Positions 34,278 to 43,036 are shown, numbered from the stretch's first letter. The stretch is DNA of 64,000 bases from Mucilaginibacter sp. Bleaf8 (GCF_018390515.1 NZ_JAHBBK010000002.1:663743-727742), one strand, 5' to 3'. Made by a program: numbers and translations. The notes: generated by a model from the sequence alone, not told the origin.

Positions 34278-35798
34278 TTATTTGGATTTGAGTAAATGGC
34301 TGGGTAGCCAGAGGCCGGAGCTGGAGAGATTGTGTGCGTATTTGAAGTAAGCCAGCATGTCACCGGCATCGGAGAAGTGGGTGGTGTAGCGCTGATCGAG
34401 GTGCGGGTTCTTCTCGTCCGTCTTCACCTTTTCGATACCCTTCAGGCCATCCTTAGCGGCGGCGTTGTTGATGGATTCGATCAGGTACTTCGCATTGTTC
34501 TTGTTCCATGCAAAGTGTGGCAGCGATGGATCATTGTTACGCAGTGCGATGTTCCAAAAGTTGTACTTATCCACGTGCGTTGGTGCTGCACCATAGTACT
34601 CCTCATACACCGTCCATCCCCGCTTATCCAGTGTCTCCACCACGATCTCGGCATAAGTCTTCGGGGTACGGCCATCACGGCCAACAGCGGTCTGATCATA
34701 CCAGTAGGTAACCGTCTTATCCACGTGGAATTCATAGTAATCACACCACTGATTAACCAGGTCTTCCGTAAGCTTTGGGCTTTCGACCGAAAAGGCAGAA
34801 ATAAATCTGAAGATGTTCATTGTTTCCTGCCCGGTCACGATACAATTGAACTTACCGTAGTCCAGCGCGATGTCCAGTGGTGCATTCGGGTACCAGTCTT
34901 TATCCTGCCTGCAATCGAGGTTATTGAAGGTGTTGACGTTGTAGGTACCGTCATTATCCAACAGGCCTGCCAGGTAATCATTGTTGTAGGCCGTATAGGT
35001 ATGCATCTGTTCGTTGAACAGCGGATAGAAACCACCACCCAAAGCTTTAGGCCGTATGTTGTTGATCTCGATATCGTACTCATACTTGGTCATGATCCGC
35101 TTCTGGTCCTCGAACCAGCCTGCCGGCAGATTAGCCTTGTTTATATGGGAGCTGGCACGGACGTAGAACACTTTCTCCGGGCTGACCTGCGCTTCTTCCT
35201 GGTACTTGTACATGAACTTGCCCAGCTGTGTGCGCGGGATGGATGAGGTGTAGGTTTGGTTCCGGTACCGGCGACATTTTTCAAACCGATGCTTCTGGCC
35301 TCGGATGGTGGCCAGCGTTTCCGCCTGGAACTGTACCGGGTCGAGCAGGGCAAACTCATCGGCAATACCGGAGCAGGTGTTCAAACCGCGGGAGTTGGTA
35401 TCCTGGCTCAATAGCAGGTAAACGGAGCCATTGTAAAAGGGAATAGCCCGGCCATAATCCAGCGGCGGCTCGAAAGCTTCTTTCCATCTCAGCTTCTTAT
35501 CCGGCTTGCAGCACACCTTGTAATGGATGTCTTTTTCGTACCCCAACGTGCGCAGGGATTCGATAGTTGACGGCAGGGTACGGGTTAATATTTGTTGGAA
35601 GGTGGCACCTTGTAAGAAGTTGGTAGACTGTGGCATATCATGCACCACATCTACAATCTCATCAGCCAAAACGGTAGACTTTCCAACACCACGGCCTCCC
35701 TCTACAACTTTAACAGGTTGCTTCGCAGTCCGTACTAGGTACTGCATCAGGTTTCGGGTAATTTTCTTTCTTGGCAGGCTGGCTCTATTCTTCATCAT
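34278..35798 (-). CDS. terL: Terminase large subunit
   Basis: 506 residues. ATPase with Walker A EGGRGVGKST (33-42) and Walker B GIADEFALLD (144-153); the C-terminal nuclease domain shows acidic clusters beginning at DIALDYGKFN (about 330). It pumps DNA into the capsid and cuts it. The start MMKNRASLPRKKITRN overlaps the upstream gene by 14 bp. Three genes of probable small-subunit and accessory role precede it. The 304-codon plus-strand frame within it is a shadow. Confidence 0.9.
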   Translation of the reverse strand: MMKNRASLPRKKITRNLMQYLVRTAKQPVKVVEGGRGVGKSTVLADEIVDVVHDMPQSTNFLQGATFQQILTRTLPSTIESLRTLGYEKDIHYKVCCKPDKKLRWKEAFEPPLDYGRAIPFYNGSVYLLLSQDTNSRGLNTCSGIADEFALLDPVQFQAETLATIRGQKHRFEKCRRYRNQTYTSSIPRTQLGKFMYKYQEEAQVSPEKVFYVRASSHINKANLPAGWFEDQKRIMTKYEYDIEINNIRPKALGGGFYPLFNEQMHTYTAYNNDYLAGLLDNDGTYNVNTFNNLDCRQDKDWYPNAPLDIALDYGKFNCIVTGQETMNIFRFISAFSVESPKLTEDLVNQWCDYYEFHVDKTVTYWYDQTAVGRDGRTPKTYAEIVVETLDKRGWTVYEEYYGAAPTHVDKYNFWNIALRNNDPSLPHFAWNKNNAKYLIESINNAAAKDGLKGIEKVKTDEKNPHLDQRYTTHFSDAGDMLAYFKYAHNLSSSGLWLPSHLLKSK

Positions 35799-36369
35799 GT
35801 ACTATTTGTGCGTCTTCAGCCATTGCGTTCATGAGGTTGCCGGTGATCGCATCCAGATCAATATTGCCATGCGCGGCCAGCTGCTTCACCGCATTTTGAG
35901 CCGTATCATCCAGGTTCATTTCGATGATGTGCTGTTCAATCATCTCGGCATTGAACGGCTGCTCTACGTCCTTACCGGCAATAGCATGCAGCTCTTTGGC
36001 TGCTTTGGTCATGCTGTCCGGATTGTTCTGGCGCCAGGCCATGCCGATGGCATCTTTCAGTACCTCGGAGCAGTAATGCGTAATAGCCTCGGCTTTAGTT
36101 TTGGAAATGAAGCCGAATACATCCTGCGCGTCATTTACGTAGCGCCTGGCTGTAGATTTGCTGATCGGCTCCTCCAGTTCAACGGAAAGTTTAACCAGGA
36201 TCTTAATTACGTCAGGCGTGGAGTTGTAGGAGCGGATAAGATCATACGCCCGCATGTAGTATTTCAGCAGTGATTTCTGCTTTGTTGTAAGCGCGTCCAT
36301 ATCCTCATCTTCCGTGCGTAGATAAGCGATGATCGCGTCTTTGTTGGTGTCTTTTTCAATCAGGTTCAT
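35785..36369 (-). CDS. Terminase small subunit candidate (194 aa)
   Basis: 194 residues, helical, with an HTH-like N-terminal half (LTTKQKSLLKYYMRAYDLIRSY, then ISKSTARRYVNDAQDVFGF) and a C-terminal helix pair. Directly upstream of, and overlapping, terL by 14 bp; it overlaps the 94-aa gene by 4 bp. TerS proteins bind pac/cos DNA through such HTH domains. The family call is by position and domain plan. Confidence 0.65.
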   Translation of the reverse strand: MNLIEKDTNKDAIIAYLRTEDEDMDALTTKQKSLLKYYMRAYDLIRSYNSTPDVIKILVKLSVELEEPISKSTARRYVNDAQDVFGFISKTKAEAITHYCSEVLKDAIGMAWRQNNPDSMTKAAKELHAIAGKDVEQPFNAEMIEQHIIEMNLDDTAQNAVKQLAAHGNIDLDAITGNLMNAMAEDAQIVHDEE

Positions 36370-36650
36370 GATTTGGAATCATTTAAAAAGGTTTGTTCCG
36401 CCAGCTTAGCTTCAATGGCCTGTGCCGGTGAGGAGAGCTGATCGGATAGGGAAGTGATGTTGCGGTGGTACTGGGCCTTGCGCCTGATGCGCCCCTTTAA
36501 GAATGCAATGCCGGCTTCATGATCATCATCGCCTAATACCGTAGGATCGGACAGGCCAATCACCAGGGCAATTTCTCTTTTGGACATATACAGGTAGGCG
36601 AAATTCTCAATCTCGGCCAGCTGCTCAGCCGACAGGTTAGGCTGCTCCAT
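36366..36650 (-). CDS. Small HTH protein near terminase (94 aa)
   Basis: 94 residues: LSAEQLAEIENFAYLYMSKREIALVIGLSD is an HTH-like, phage-terminase-small-subunit-type opening, followed by an acidic DDDHEAG and a basic helix (RIRRKAQYHRN). It overlaps both the PLD gene (14 bp) and the 194-aa gene (4 bp). Might be a second DNA-recognition subunit. Function inferred. Confidence 0.55.
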   Translation of the reverse strand: MEQPNLSAEQLAEIENFAYLYMSKREIALVIGLSDPTVLGDDDHEAGIAFLKGRIRRKAQYHRNITSLSDQLSSPAQAIEAKLAEQTFLNDSKS

Positions 36651-37230
36651 TGGTTACCTCCTTTATCCAGCGCTGGTTAGCCAGGGCAATGTTTTTATCC
36701 CAGATGATCACGCCCACCTCTTTACGCGGGTTCTTGGTGTAGTTGGCCGACCCGATCAGCGTAATGTGGTGGCTCCCGTTGGTAATGACGGTTGCCTTGG
36801 CATGGCAATGGGCAAACTTGAGATTGGTAAACGTAGCCGCTGCACGGTGATATATTGCCGGCTTTTTATTGCGCAGGCCCACGTCAATTACCGCATGCAG
36901 CTCGGTAATGAGTCCGGAGGCCTGCCACGACAAAAACTTAGTTATCGCAATTTCACTGATTGCCCAGGTGGTGAAGCAGACCTCGGCAGGCCCGGTGAGT
37001 TGCAGGATATACTCAAGTAAATAATAGTTGCTCCATGCCCCATCGGTTTTAAAGCAGACGGACTGGCCGGGCTGCAGCTCGCCAATGGTGGCGCGGATCG
37101 CCTCCAGATCAGGGCCTCTCTCAAATACCGGCTCAGTAGAAAAGGCAATTGCCTCTGCTTCCTTTTTCGGTTGCAGCTGCTCGGCCTTTTGCGGTGTGAT
37201 TAGATCGGCTGTGGAAAATAAAGCCTTCAC
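36637..37230 (-). CDS. Phospholipase D-like nuclease domain protein
   Basis: 197 residues. The C-terminal part has one HKD half-site: His143-x-Lys145 in HCHAKATVI, then GSANYTKNPRKEVGV (160-174) with the Asn and Glu that complete it. Single-HKD members act as dimers and usually cut DNA (Nuc/BfiI class). Placed between two small-subunit-like genes in the packaging cluster, it may help DNA processing or host DNA breakdown. No signal peptide, so cytoplasmic. Confidence 0.7.
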   Translation of the reverse strand: MKALFSTADLITPQKAEQLQPKKEAEAIAFSTEPVFERGPDLEAIRATIGELQPGQSVCFKTDGAWSNYYLLEYILQLTGPAEVCFTTWAISEIAITKFLSWQASGLITELHAVIDVGLRNKKPAIYHRAAATFTNLKFAHCHAKATVITNGSHHITLIGSANYTKNPRKEVGVIIWDKNIALANQRWIKEVTNGAA

Positions 37231-37412
37231 GGTTTACCCCCTTTCCGAAAGATGGTCATTTCGTTGGTAGCCGGGTCAATGTAGACGATTTGTTCTTCAG
37301 CTATCGGGACTTGCATGTATTCCCGTTCATAATCGAGCTGGCTTTTCATTCGCTTATAATCATTGAACCAGCTTGCCGGTATTTTAACCGGGCGTGAATT
37401 TCGCTTAGACAT
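37227..37412 (-). CDS. Small phage protein (61 aa)
   Basis: 61 residues, basic: MSKRNSRPVKIPASWFNDYKR and a C-terminal beta strand (EEQIVYIDPATNEMTIFRK). It overlaps the PLD gene by 4 bp and the 236-aa gene by 8 bp, supporting translation. No family known. Confidence 0.55.
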   Translation of the reverse strand: MSKRNSRPVKIPASWFNDYKRMKSQLDYEREYMQVPIAEEQIVYIDPATNEMTIFRKGGKP

Positions 37413-38115
37413 GGGCTAACCTTTCTTTTACTAATTTGAGTTTGATGGTGTTTTCCTGGAGGCGCATGAAAGTCTTATCGTACTTCGTGGTACCGGATTT
37501 AAGCGCGGTCAGCTTTTTTTTATCCTTGGTGATGTAGGTAGGCAGGTTCTTATTGAGTGCAATCAGTTCCGTGACCGATAGATCGCTTACTTGCTTTTCT
37601 TGCTCTTCCTTGATGTCATCCTTAATCTTACCGGTAACGTGATACTCTTTGATCTCCTTCCAGTTCTCGTTGATCTGTGACCGGTCATCGAGCTGAGCTA
37701 GGGCAAGCTCCAACCGAGCGGCAGGCGTGGGGGCGCTGCGCACCTGCAGGTACAAAAAGTCGGCACGGGTTTTTAGACGGCTGTTTTGGGTGTACAGTTG
37801 CTTTATGGGTTCGGGTGATCTGGAAAATTCGGAATCAGCCAGGGCATGGCGCTGAGGAGGTACCGGTATGGTTTCCAGTGCCGGGATAAATACGGCTGCT
37901 GCTCTGGCCTCCGGTTGTTCAACCGGTTCAGGCTGCAGCTTATGGTTAAGCTGTTCGAGCGCCTCGGTGAGGCGGTTGAGGTGATATTCAGAATCACCGT
38001 GCTGGAGTACGGTTTTAAGTAGGGGATTGTCCCCATGTTGGTTGTAGAGCGCCAGGCCAATTGTATAATTTTTGACCGGGGCGGCTAACCATTGGGTAAT
38101 AGTTGCAATTGCCAT
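37405..38115 (-). CDS. Hypothetical phage protein (236 aa)
   Basis: 236 residues: helical N-terminus (ITQWLAAPVKNYTIGLALYNQ), a Pro/Gln/Ala-rich linker, and a charged helical C-terminal half (ENWKEIKEYHVTGKIKDDIKEEQEKQ). No catalytic motif or family. Similar proteins occur in Bacteroidota prophages just before packaging genes. First gene of the packaging string (41-bp gap to the 93-aa gene). Confidence 0.6.
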   Translation of the reverse strand: MAIATITQWLAAPVKNYTIGLALYNQHGDNPLLKTVLQHGDSEYHLNRLTEALEQLNHKLQPEPVEQPEARAAAVFIPALETIPVPPQRHALADSEFSRSPEPIKQLYTQNSRLKTRADFLYLQVRSAPTPAARLELALAQLDDRSQINENWKEIKEYHVTGKIKDDIKEEQEKQVSDLSVTELIALNKNLPTYITKDKKKLTALKSGTTKYDKTFMRLQENTIKLKLVKERLAHV

Positions 38116-38155
38116 AGGTCAAAAATGACGCATGGCAATTGCTAGAAAAACGACA

Positions 38156-38437
38156 CTAAATTTGCCGTTCCTGAATGCACCAAATGATGCACTGATGTGT
38201 AACAGAATCTATCCATTCGTATTTGAGGTAAGTTAATACCTGGTACACATCTTCAGTCGTGTATTTGTCGGATGCATATAGTGATTGTAGGCGCGTAAAT
38301 ATCTGTGCGGTTGTATAAAGTAGCTCCGTTTCAGTGCTTACCGGCTTTTGGTAGAATTTCTCGAAAATGTTTATCAGTTTGATTTGCTCCGGGGTGAGTG
38401 ACTCTTCCATTGTATAATTAAGCAAGGGATTGCTCAC
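38156..38437 (-). CDS. Hypothetical phage protein (93 aa)
   Basis: 93 residues, helical, acidic (LTPEQIKLINIFEKFYQKPV; FTRLQSLYASDKYTTEDVYQVL). No signal peptide; ends with a basic tail. Unknown. It lies next to the inverted-repeat block at 38432-38549 that marks one edge of the KAP cargo. Confidence 0.55.
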   Translation of the reverse strand: MSNPLLNYTMEESLTPEQIKLINIFEKFYQKPVSTETELLYTTAQIFTRLQSLYASDKYTTEDVYQVLTYLKYEWIDSVTHQCIIWCIQERQI

Positions 38438-38549
38438 ATCACAGTTTTACCCGCGCTGGTTGGCAGTATTCAATATATTTCCGCCAGCCCCTTGCCATGA
38501 GTTGAGTCATAGCTGAGCCAGCGCGGGTAAGGTAAAAAAGGATGTGAGC
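38432..38549. repeat. Nested long inverted repeats at cargo edge
   Basis: GCTCACATC (38432-38440) with GATGTGAGC (38541-38549), and TTACCCGCGCTGG (38447-38459) with CCAGCGCGGGTAA (38518-38530). It lies in the non-coding gap between the 93-aa and KAP genes. Confidence 0.65.
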
Positions 38550-38585
38550 GATGCGAAGGTCCTAAAAGTTTTTGGAATTCAAAAA

Positions 38586-40151
38586 CTATTCAATCAAATG
38601 TTCCTCCGGGAAAGGAGAGGCAGATTCTCTTAAATAATTAAGACGTTTGCATCGAAGATACCCAATATAGAAAATCTCAAAAGGATTCACTCTGGTCTTT
38701 TTGTAAGGTGGTGCGCCACCATAGGCATCTTCGAAGTGAAACTTCAAAATTTCACTGTTCATTTTTGGTCGGTCAATGAAATATTTGAGTTCGAGGCTCC
38801 GTCCATTAAGCGATTCATATGGAAAATTCTGTTGCTCTAAGGTGACGCCTCGGGTGTCTGAAATTCGAGATTCTTCTACGACGAAAGGTAGAGAGATTGA
38901 CAAAATATACCTTTCAGTAAATTCTTCTTGTCCTCTAGATTGGTAATAGTCGATAGTTCTCCGATGGTCAAATCTTTCTTGAATGACTTTTAAAGCACTC
39001 TCTAAAAGAATCAGGCTGCCGAATAGCTGTTTTAATAAGTATATTAAGACCAGAAATTCATAGTCACCAGCATGATGGAGTTTTCGTTCCGCAACTGTGA
39101 ATGTGTAGTTCGGTAAACCATAAAACAAGAGATGGTTAAAGCTTCGGACTTTTATGAGGCCAAGATCAATTAAATTAACAATAAAAAATTCAAAAGCTAG
39201 ATAAAATTCAGACCTTGATGCAAGCGCATATTCTTTATGATATGGCCTTGGCATACCTCTGTACTTTTCTTTCACAAAACCGTATAGGAGGTTCTGAAGA
39301 AACAATTTGTTATCAAAGTGATAGATCTCTGTTGAGTAAAATTTATCTATATAGCCTGAAAATTCAACGTTTTGTCCATAGCGATTATGGAAAATGTTAT
39401 GTATATTATTGATGTCGCATACAAAAACAACCTTATCTAAGCCAAATTTATTTTGGCTATAGTCGTTATTGTAGTGCGAGGAGAAAATGTTAAAAAGACG
39501 GAAGAGATGCTCAGGATCTAGTCTATCTAAATCATCCACCACGAGTACAAATTGCTTAGTTGGATGTTGCTCTTTTAATTCAGCGACAAATTTATTTATT
39601 AAGATTGTGAACTCATCACGTTCATAGATAGATCCTTGGTTGTTTTGAAACGATTTTAGATACTCTTTGAACTTGGATGCGTCTGTATCGTTGATTTCCT
39701 TCTTAAACTTTAAAAAGTCATCACCGGTTGCTTCGAGTGTTTCAAAAAAGTCTACTAGATTTTCTCCGTTTGGTACTATTGCTTTTAAGGCGGCCTTAGC
39801 AATTCTAAGGTAGTCCAACTTCGATGTTGCAAAACTTTTTATGACCCATAATGCTGAGAAATCATTCCTCCGCAAATCAAGCTCATTGCCCCATTGCTCC
39901 AAAATTTGTGTTATAATATCGAATTTGATTAGCTCGAATATGTCTTCATTTGTGGCGACTGAATAATTTACTGGATTCAATTTAAGTACCAGAAAGGTGT
40001 TAGATTGGTGGTTAAAAAATTCGTCAAGGAAAGTTGACTTTCCACTGCCAAAAGGGGCCGAAAATAGAATGCGATTATTTAAAGGATTCTTAAGGTGGTT
40101 GTAGAAGCTAATTATGATTGAATTATTATCAATCCATGGACTATTTTCCAT
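38586..40151 (-). CDS. KAP-family P-loop NTPase
   Basis: 521 residues. Walker A APFGSGKST (32-40), Walker B VLVVDDLDR (202-210) followed by LDPEHLFRLFN. This spacing and the N-terminal WIDNNSIIISFYNHLKNPLNN match the KAP NTPase group (Kidins220/ARMS, PifA), whose members couple NTP use to membrane events. No membrane insert is obvious here. AT-rich and unlike phage neighbours in composition. KAP proteins include the F-plasmid exclusion protein PifA, so an anti-phage role is plausible but not shown. The cysteine peptide is 77 bp upstream on the same strand. Confidence 0.8.
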   Translation of the reverse strand: MENSPWIDNNSIIISFYNHLKNPLNNRILFSAPFGSGKSTFLDEFFNHQSNTFLVLKLNPVNYSVATNEDIFELIKFDIITQILEQWGNELDLRRNDFSALWVIKSFATSKLDYLRIAKAALKAIVPNGENLVDFFETLEATGDDFLKFKKEINDTDASKFKEYLKSFQNNQGSIYERDEFTILINKFVAELKEQHPTKQFVLVVDDLDRLDPEHLFRLFNIFSSHYNNDYSQNKFGLDKVVFVCDINNIHNIFHNRYGQNVEFSGYIDKFYSTEIYHFDNKLFLQNLLYGFVKEKYRGMPRPYHKEYALASRSEFYLAFEFFIVNLIDLGLIKVRSFNHLLFYGLPNYTFTVAERKLHHAGDYEFLVLIYLLKQLFGSLILLESALKVIQERFDHRRTIDYYQSRGQEEFTERYILSISLPFVVEESRISDTRGVTLEQQNFPYESLNGRSLELKYFIDRPKMNSEILKFHFEDAYGGAPPYKKTRVNPFEIFYIGYLRCKRLNYLRESASPFPEEHLIE

Positions 40152-40228
40152 ATATAAATTGTGTGCTTAGGAAGTTAGATATAATTTATCGAATAGGATG
40201 GCTTTAGGAAGAAGCATGCTGTTTGCGT

Positions 40229-40417
40229 TTATTTTTTACAAACGCCACAAGTACCGCCATTCTTGGTGCAGTTCTTACAGTATTTACAATTTTTACAGGC
40301 TTTGCAGCTTTTAGTACCGCTACAGGTAGCAAACATGAGCTTACTAGCTGGCCGCTCCGGGCCATGCGAAATAAAGGTGGTAGCAGCCAAGGCCACCATT
40401 GCGATAAGGGCTTTCAT
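40229..40417 (-). CDS. Exported peptide with cysteine ladder (62 aa)
   Basis: 62 residues: N-terminal signal-like stretch MKALIAMVALAATTFISHG, then eight Cys at 32, 38, 41, 44, 47, 50, 57 and 60. Five of them fall every third residue (CKACKNCKYCKNC). This pattern suits a metal-binding or disulfide-knotted secreted peptide. No family recognised. It precedes the KAP gene by 77 bp on the same strand and may share its transcript. The opposite-strand frame at 40223-40450 is weaker. Confidence 0.6.
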   Translation of the reverse strand: MKALIAMVALAATTFISHGPERPASKLMFATCSGTKSCKACKNCKYCKNCTKNGGTCGVCKK

Positions 40418-40519
40418 TATAAGTTGAATTGTTTTGGAGATGAAAGATAGAAAGTATTTTTCTTAGAACAAAAGGCCAAGTTTGTTATACTGAATGGTCT
40501 AATATCATTATTTTTAAGC

Positions 40520-41506
40520 ATGAATAGAATACTGAATTTTATTAAAGATCATACTTCGCTCTTGCTGGCAATATTTTCTGCTTACGTATATATCGGTACG
40601 TATGAGTATGAAGCCGCTTATCTAAAGACGCTCGATGTGCCAACGGAATTTATAAAGATTGATTTGAACACGGTCATTACAGATAGTTCAAGAACGTTGG
40701 GTGTTTTGGTGATTTCAATTTTTCTATTCAAATATATTCGAATTGCGCTTAGAAGGTGGACGAAAATATCTCCAGTAACCAATTATCTTACTTATTTGAT
40801 TGCAGCTTTTTGGGTAGTTGCAGCGCTGTCGTACACAACCTTTCCAGTACCCAACTTTATTGCAAGAATAATTACCTACGCAGTTATTGTGCTCACGATA
40901 GTTATCTTGATCGTTTTAATTGTTGTAAAAAAGAAAAGCAAAAGGCTGAATATCCGAACAATTGAAAACAACAATATTAAAGACGATGGTCAAGTTGTGG
41001 AAGAATTAGGCTCTGGGGGACTTGAAAACCAACAAACAGGTGAACGTGACAAAAATGTACAAGCAGAAGCCCCAAAAGACACTAATTCACGTCTCACAAT
41101 AGACGATTATTTATTCCTTGGATTCGTATTTATTTTACCTGTTGTATTTTGCATTGTATTAGGTGATGGAGAAGCTGCAAAAAAGACGACCTTTCCAGTT
41201 TTTAAAGATTCTGTGAAATATGCTTTAATAAGGGTTTATGGAGATTTTATGATCTGTAAGAGAGTCGATACCGTGAACCATACGTTAGATTCGACACTAG
41301 CCATTTATAAATTCTCGTTAACAAAACCCGTAATCTTGAAGGAGGAAAAGCTTGAATATTTTGAGAATAAATTCAAGATCGAAAACATAATTAAAAAGGT
41401 TGACACAGCAAAAGTGAAACGCAAAGTGCTTCCGAAACCCAAAACTCGTGTCGATTCTGTTAAACAAAAATCCCCGGCCTTGCGCCAGGGATTTATTTCA
41501 ACTTAA
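40520..41506 (+). CDS. Membrane protein with four predicted spans (328 aa)
   Basis: 328 residues, cargo-type (AT-rich) sequence. Hydrophobic segments near 13-28, 56-72, 85-105, 110-135 and again near 200-220, followed by a soluble Lys/Asp-rich C-terminus. Starts MNRILNFIKDHTSLLLAIF. It is divergent from the cysteine peptide/KAP pair, sharing a 102-bp control gap. No known family. Its last codons form the terminator hairpin at 41468-41494. Confidence 0.65.
   Translation: MNRILNFIKDHTSLLLAIFSAYVYIGTYEYEAAYLKTLDVPTEFIKIDLNTVITDSSRTLGVLVISIFLFKYIRIALRRWTKISPVTNYLTYLIAAFWVVAALSYTTFPVPNFIARIITYAVIVLTIVILIVLIVVKKKSKRLNIRTIENNNIKDDGQVVEELGSGGLENQQTGERDKNVQAEAPKDTNSRLTIDDYLFLGFVFILPVVFCIVLGDGEAAKKTTFPVFKDSVKYALIRVYGDFMICKRVDTVNHTLDSTLAIYKFSLTKPVILKEEKLEYFENKFKIENIIKKVDTAKVKRKVLPKPKTRVDSVKQKSPALRQGFIST
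41468..41494. terminator. Bidirectional terminator overlapping the end of the membrane protein gene
   Basis: AAATCCCCGGC (41468-41478) with GCCAGGGATTT (41484-41494), one mismatch. Serves both the membrane protein and the opposing 69-aa gene, which stops at 41550. Confidence 0.65.
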
Positions 41507-41549
41507 ACCTTATCACAAGTTTTTTAGAATTATACAGCTAAGATACGAA

Positions 41550-41759
41550 TTATGCTGCGGTTGTCTTGCTTTTAATGGGGGCAGGTTTAGCCACCAAGTA
41601 AGGGGTCTTTTTAGCAATCTTGCCGGCAGTCTTGAGATCAACCTTGCTCAGGTCAACCACGCCGATACCCGGCAGATCATAGGTGCCAACGCTCAGTATC
41701 TTCAGGTCATATTTATCAGCAACCGCTTTAGGCAGTTGCTGATCGGGTGTGTTAGCCAT
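41550..41759 (-). CDS. Small capsid-module protein (69 aa)
   Basis: 69 residues: MANTPDQQLPKAVADKYDLK, then a strand-rich centre (ILSVGTYDLPGIGVVDLSKV) and a basic Lys/Thr/Ala tail. Lies 27 bp after the 256-aa gene and ends the head string. Decoration or cement protein possible; not provable here. Confidence 0.55.
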   Translation of the reverse strand: MANTPDQQLPKAVADKYDLKILSVGTYDLPGIGVVDLSKVDLKTAGKIAKKTPYLVAKPAPIKSKTTAA

Positions 41760-41786
41760 GTTAAACAGTTAAGGTAAAACCATCAG

Positions 41787-42554
41787 TTAAGCACCAGCCG
41801 CTGGCGGCGGCTCTACCGGTATAGCACCCAAATAAGTTGGTGATGGAATGCTGCCATAAGCTTTGAACCCGTGCTTCTGGCTGTTACCGTCTGCTACTTT
41901 CTCGCCGTTTTGGATCTCGTGCATTTCAACATAAGCCGGGCATTCTTTGTTGCCAATTACCTTAAGCGTACCTTTCAGTTCACGAGCAATGATGATTACA
42001 GGTTTGTTGCCAATGTAAACGATGTGCCCTTTCAAGTCGTCTTCATTATCCGGATTGGAAAAGGTAGCGCCTTGCTCGTATCCTGCCGAGCCGATCGGGC
42101 CGACACGGGTTGACTTAACCTGACCACCTTCCAATAAACAAGGGAAAGTGTGAAAGAATTTTCCGGGCTGCATCACGAATAGATCGTCAGCTGCAATGGT
42201 AACGAGATCGGCAAAGCTTTCGGCAGTAAGAAAGTCCGGATTCAAACCTGCAGGCCAAGTTTTGATATCTTCAACAAACGCGTAGTAATGCTCCTGTGCG
42301 AGGCCGCCTAAGTTTTTTGGGTTAGCGTTCCGCTTGATATTCTTTGCCGAAAGCGCCATGAAGAAAAGGCCTTGTGGCAAGTTATCACTTGCATAGCCAG
42401 AGATAAATACAACGAACATCACCAGGGCGGTTACGGCGTTGGTAGTGATCTGCGAAAGCGCCATTACGTTTAAGCATATGTTGCCGACGAATGCACCCGC
42501 AAATAGTGCCAGTGCTACACTGGCCAGAAAAAATAGAATGCTTTGAAATTTCAT
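41787..42554 (-). CDS. Structural-module protein with two N-terminal membrane spans (255 aa)
   Basis: The ATG at 42554 gives MKFQSILFFLASVALALFAG; five codons upstream is another ATG. Two hydrophobic segments (about 3-25 and 35-55) are followed by a soluble domain of about 190 residues (FADLVTIAADDLFVMQPGKFF, and KGHIVYIGNKPVIIIARELKG). A membrane-anchored protein inside a head gene string is unusual; candidates are a capsid-associated or DNA-injection protein. No family recognised. Confidence 0.55.
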   Translation of the reverse strand: MKFQSILFFLASVALALFAGAFVGNICLNVMALSQITTNAVTALVMFVVFISGYASDNLPQGLFFMALSAKNIKRNANPKNLGGLAQEHYYAFVEDIKTWPAGLNPDFLTAESFADLVTIAADDLFVMQPGKFFHTFPCLLEGGQVKSTRVGPIGSAGYEQGATFSNPDNEDDLKGHIVYIGNKPVIIIARELKGTLKVIGNKECPAYVEMHEIQNGEKVADGNSQKHGFKAYGSIPSPTYLGAIPVEPPPAAGA

Positions 42555-42616
42555 GTGAGTGTTAATCAATGCTTTTAAAAACTCGGTTAGTTATTTAATT
42601 AGGGGATAGGGGTCAT

Positions 42617-43036
42617 TTACTTTTTCGGTATCAGGAAGCCAACACCGGCTTTGACCAGCTCGGCCTGCAGCGGTTTGTCTTTTAACAGCTCCGCTACGGT
42701 GATTTCTTTGGATTCAACTTCACCTTTGCGGCGATAGATGAACTTTTGACCGATCACCGCATATTCTTTTTTATCAACGGTGATAGTCGGCTCGGCTTTA
42801 TCAGCAATGGTTTTTGCCTTGCTCAGTTCAATGCTTAGGTTTCCTATTTCTTCCTGGGAGGATGTCATCAGGTCATCGAACTTTGTTTTTAAAACCGAAT
42901 TTTCGGCTTGTAAGGCGACTTTGTCGCTGCTAAGGTTAGTTACCTGGTTCTTTAAGGTAGCGTTGGTCGTAGTAAGCGCCTGTTTCTCTTGCTCCAGTCG
43001 CGCTATTTTTTGTTCTAAAGTTTCTTCAGTTGCCAT
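42617..43036 (-). CDS. Coiled-coil phage protein (139 aa)
   Basis: 139 residues. The first ~85 form a heptad-rich coiled coil (EQKIARLEQEKQALTTTNAT ...); the remaining part is a small beta unit (TVDKKEYAVIGQKFIYRRKG). Lies 77 bp after the capsid gene. Similar coiled coil + beta arrangement could serve as capsid or scaffolding accessory. Unknown. Confidence 0.55.
   Translation of the reverse strand: MATEETLEQKIARLEQEKQALTTTNATLKNQVTNLSSDKVALQAENSVLKTKFDDLMTSSQEEIGNLSIELSKAKTIADKAEPTITVDKKEYAVIGQKFIYRRKGEVESKEITVAELLKDKPLQAELVKAGVGFLIPKK

Noticed and set aside
34332-35246. 304-codon plus-strand frame
   Set aside because: Lies antisense within terL and has no family features; a shadow.
40223-40450. 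Plus-strand frame over the cysteine peptide
   Set aside because: Lacks the signal peptide and cysteine regularity of the minus-strand frame.
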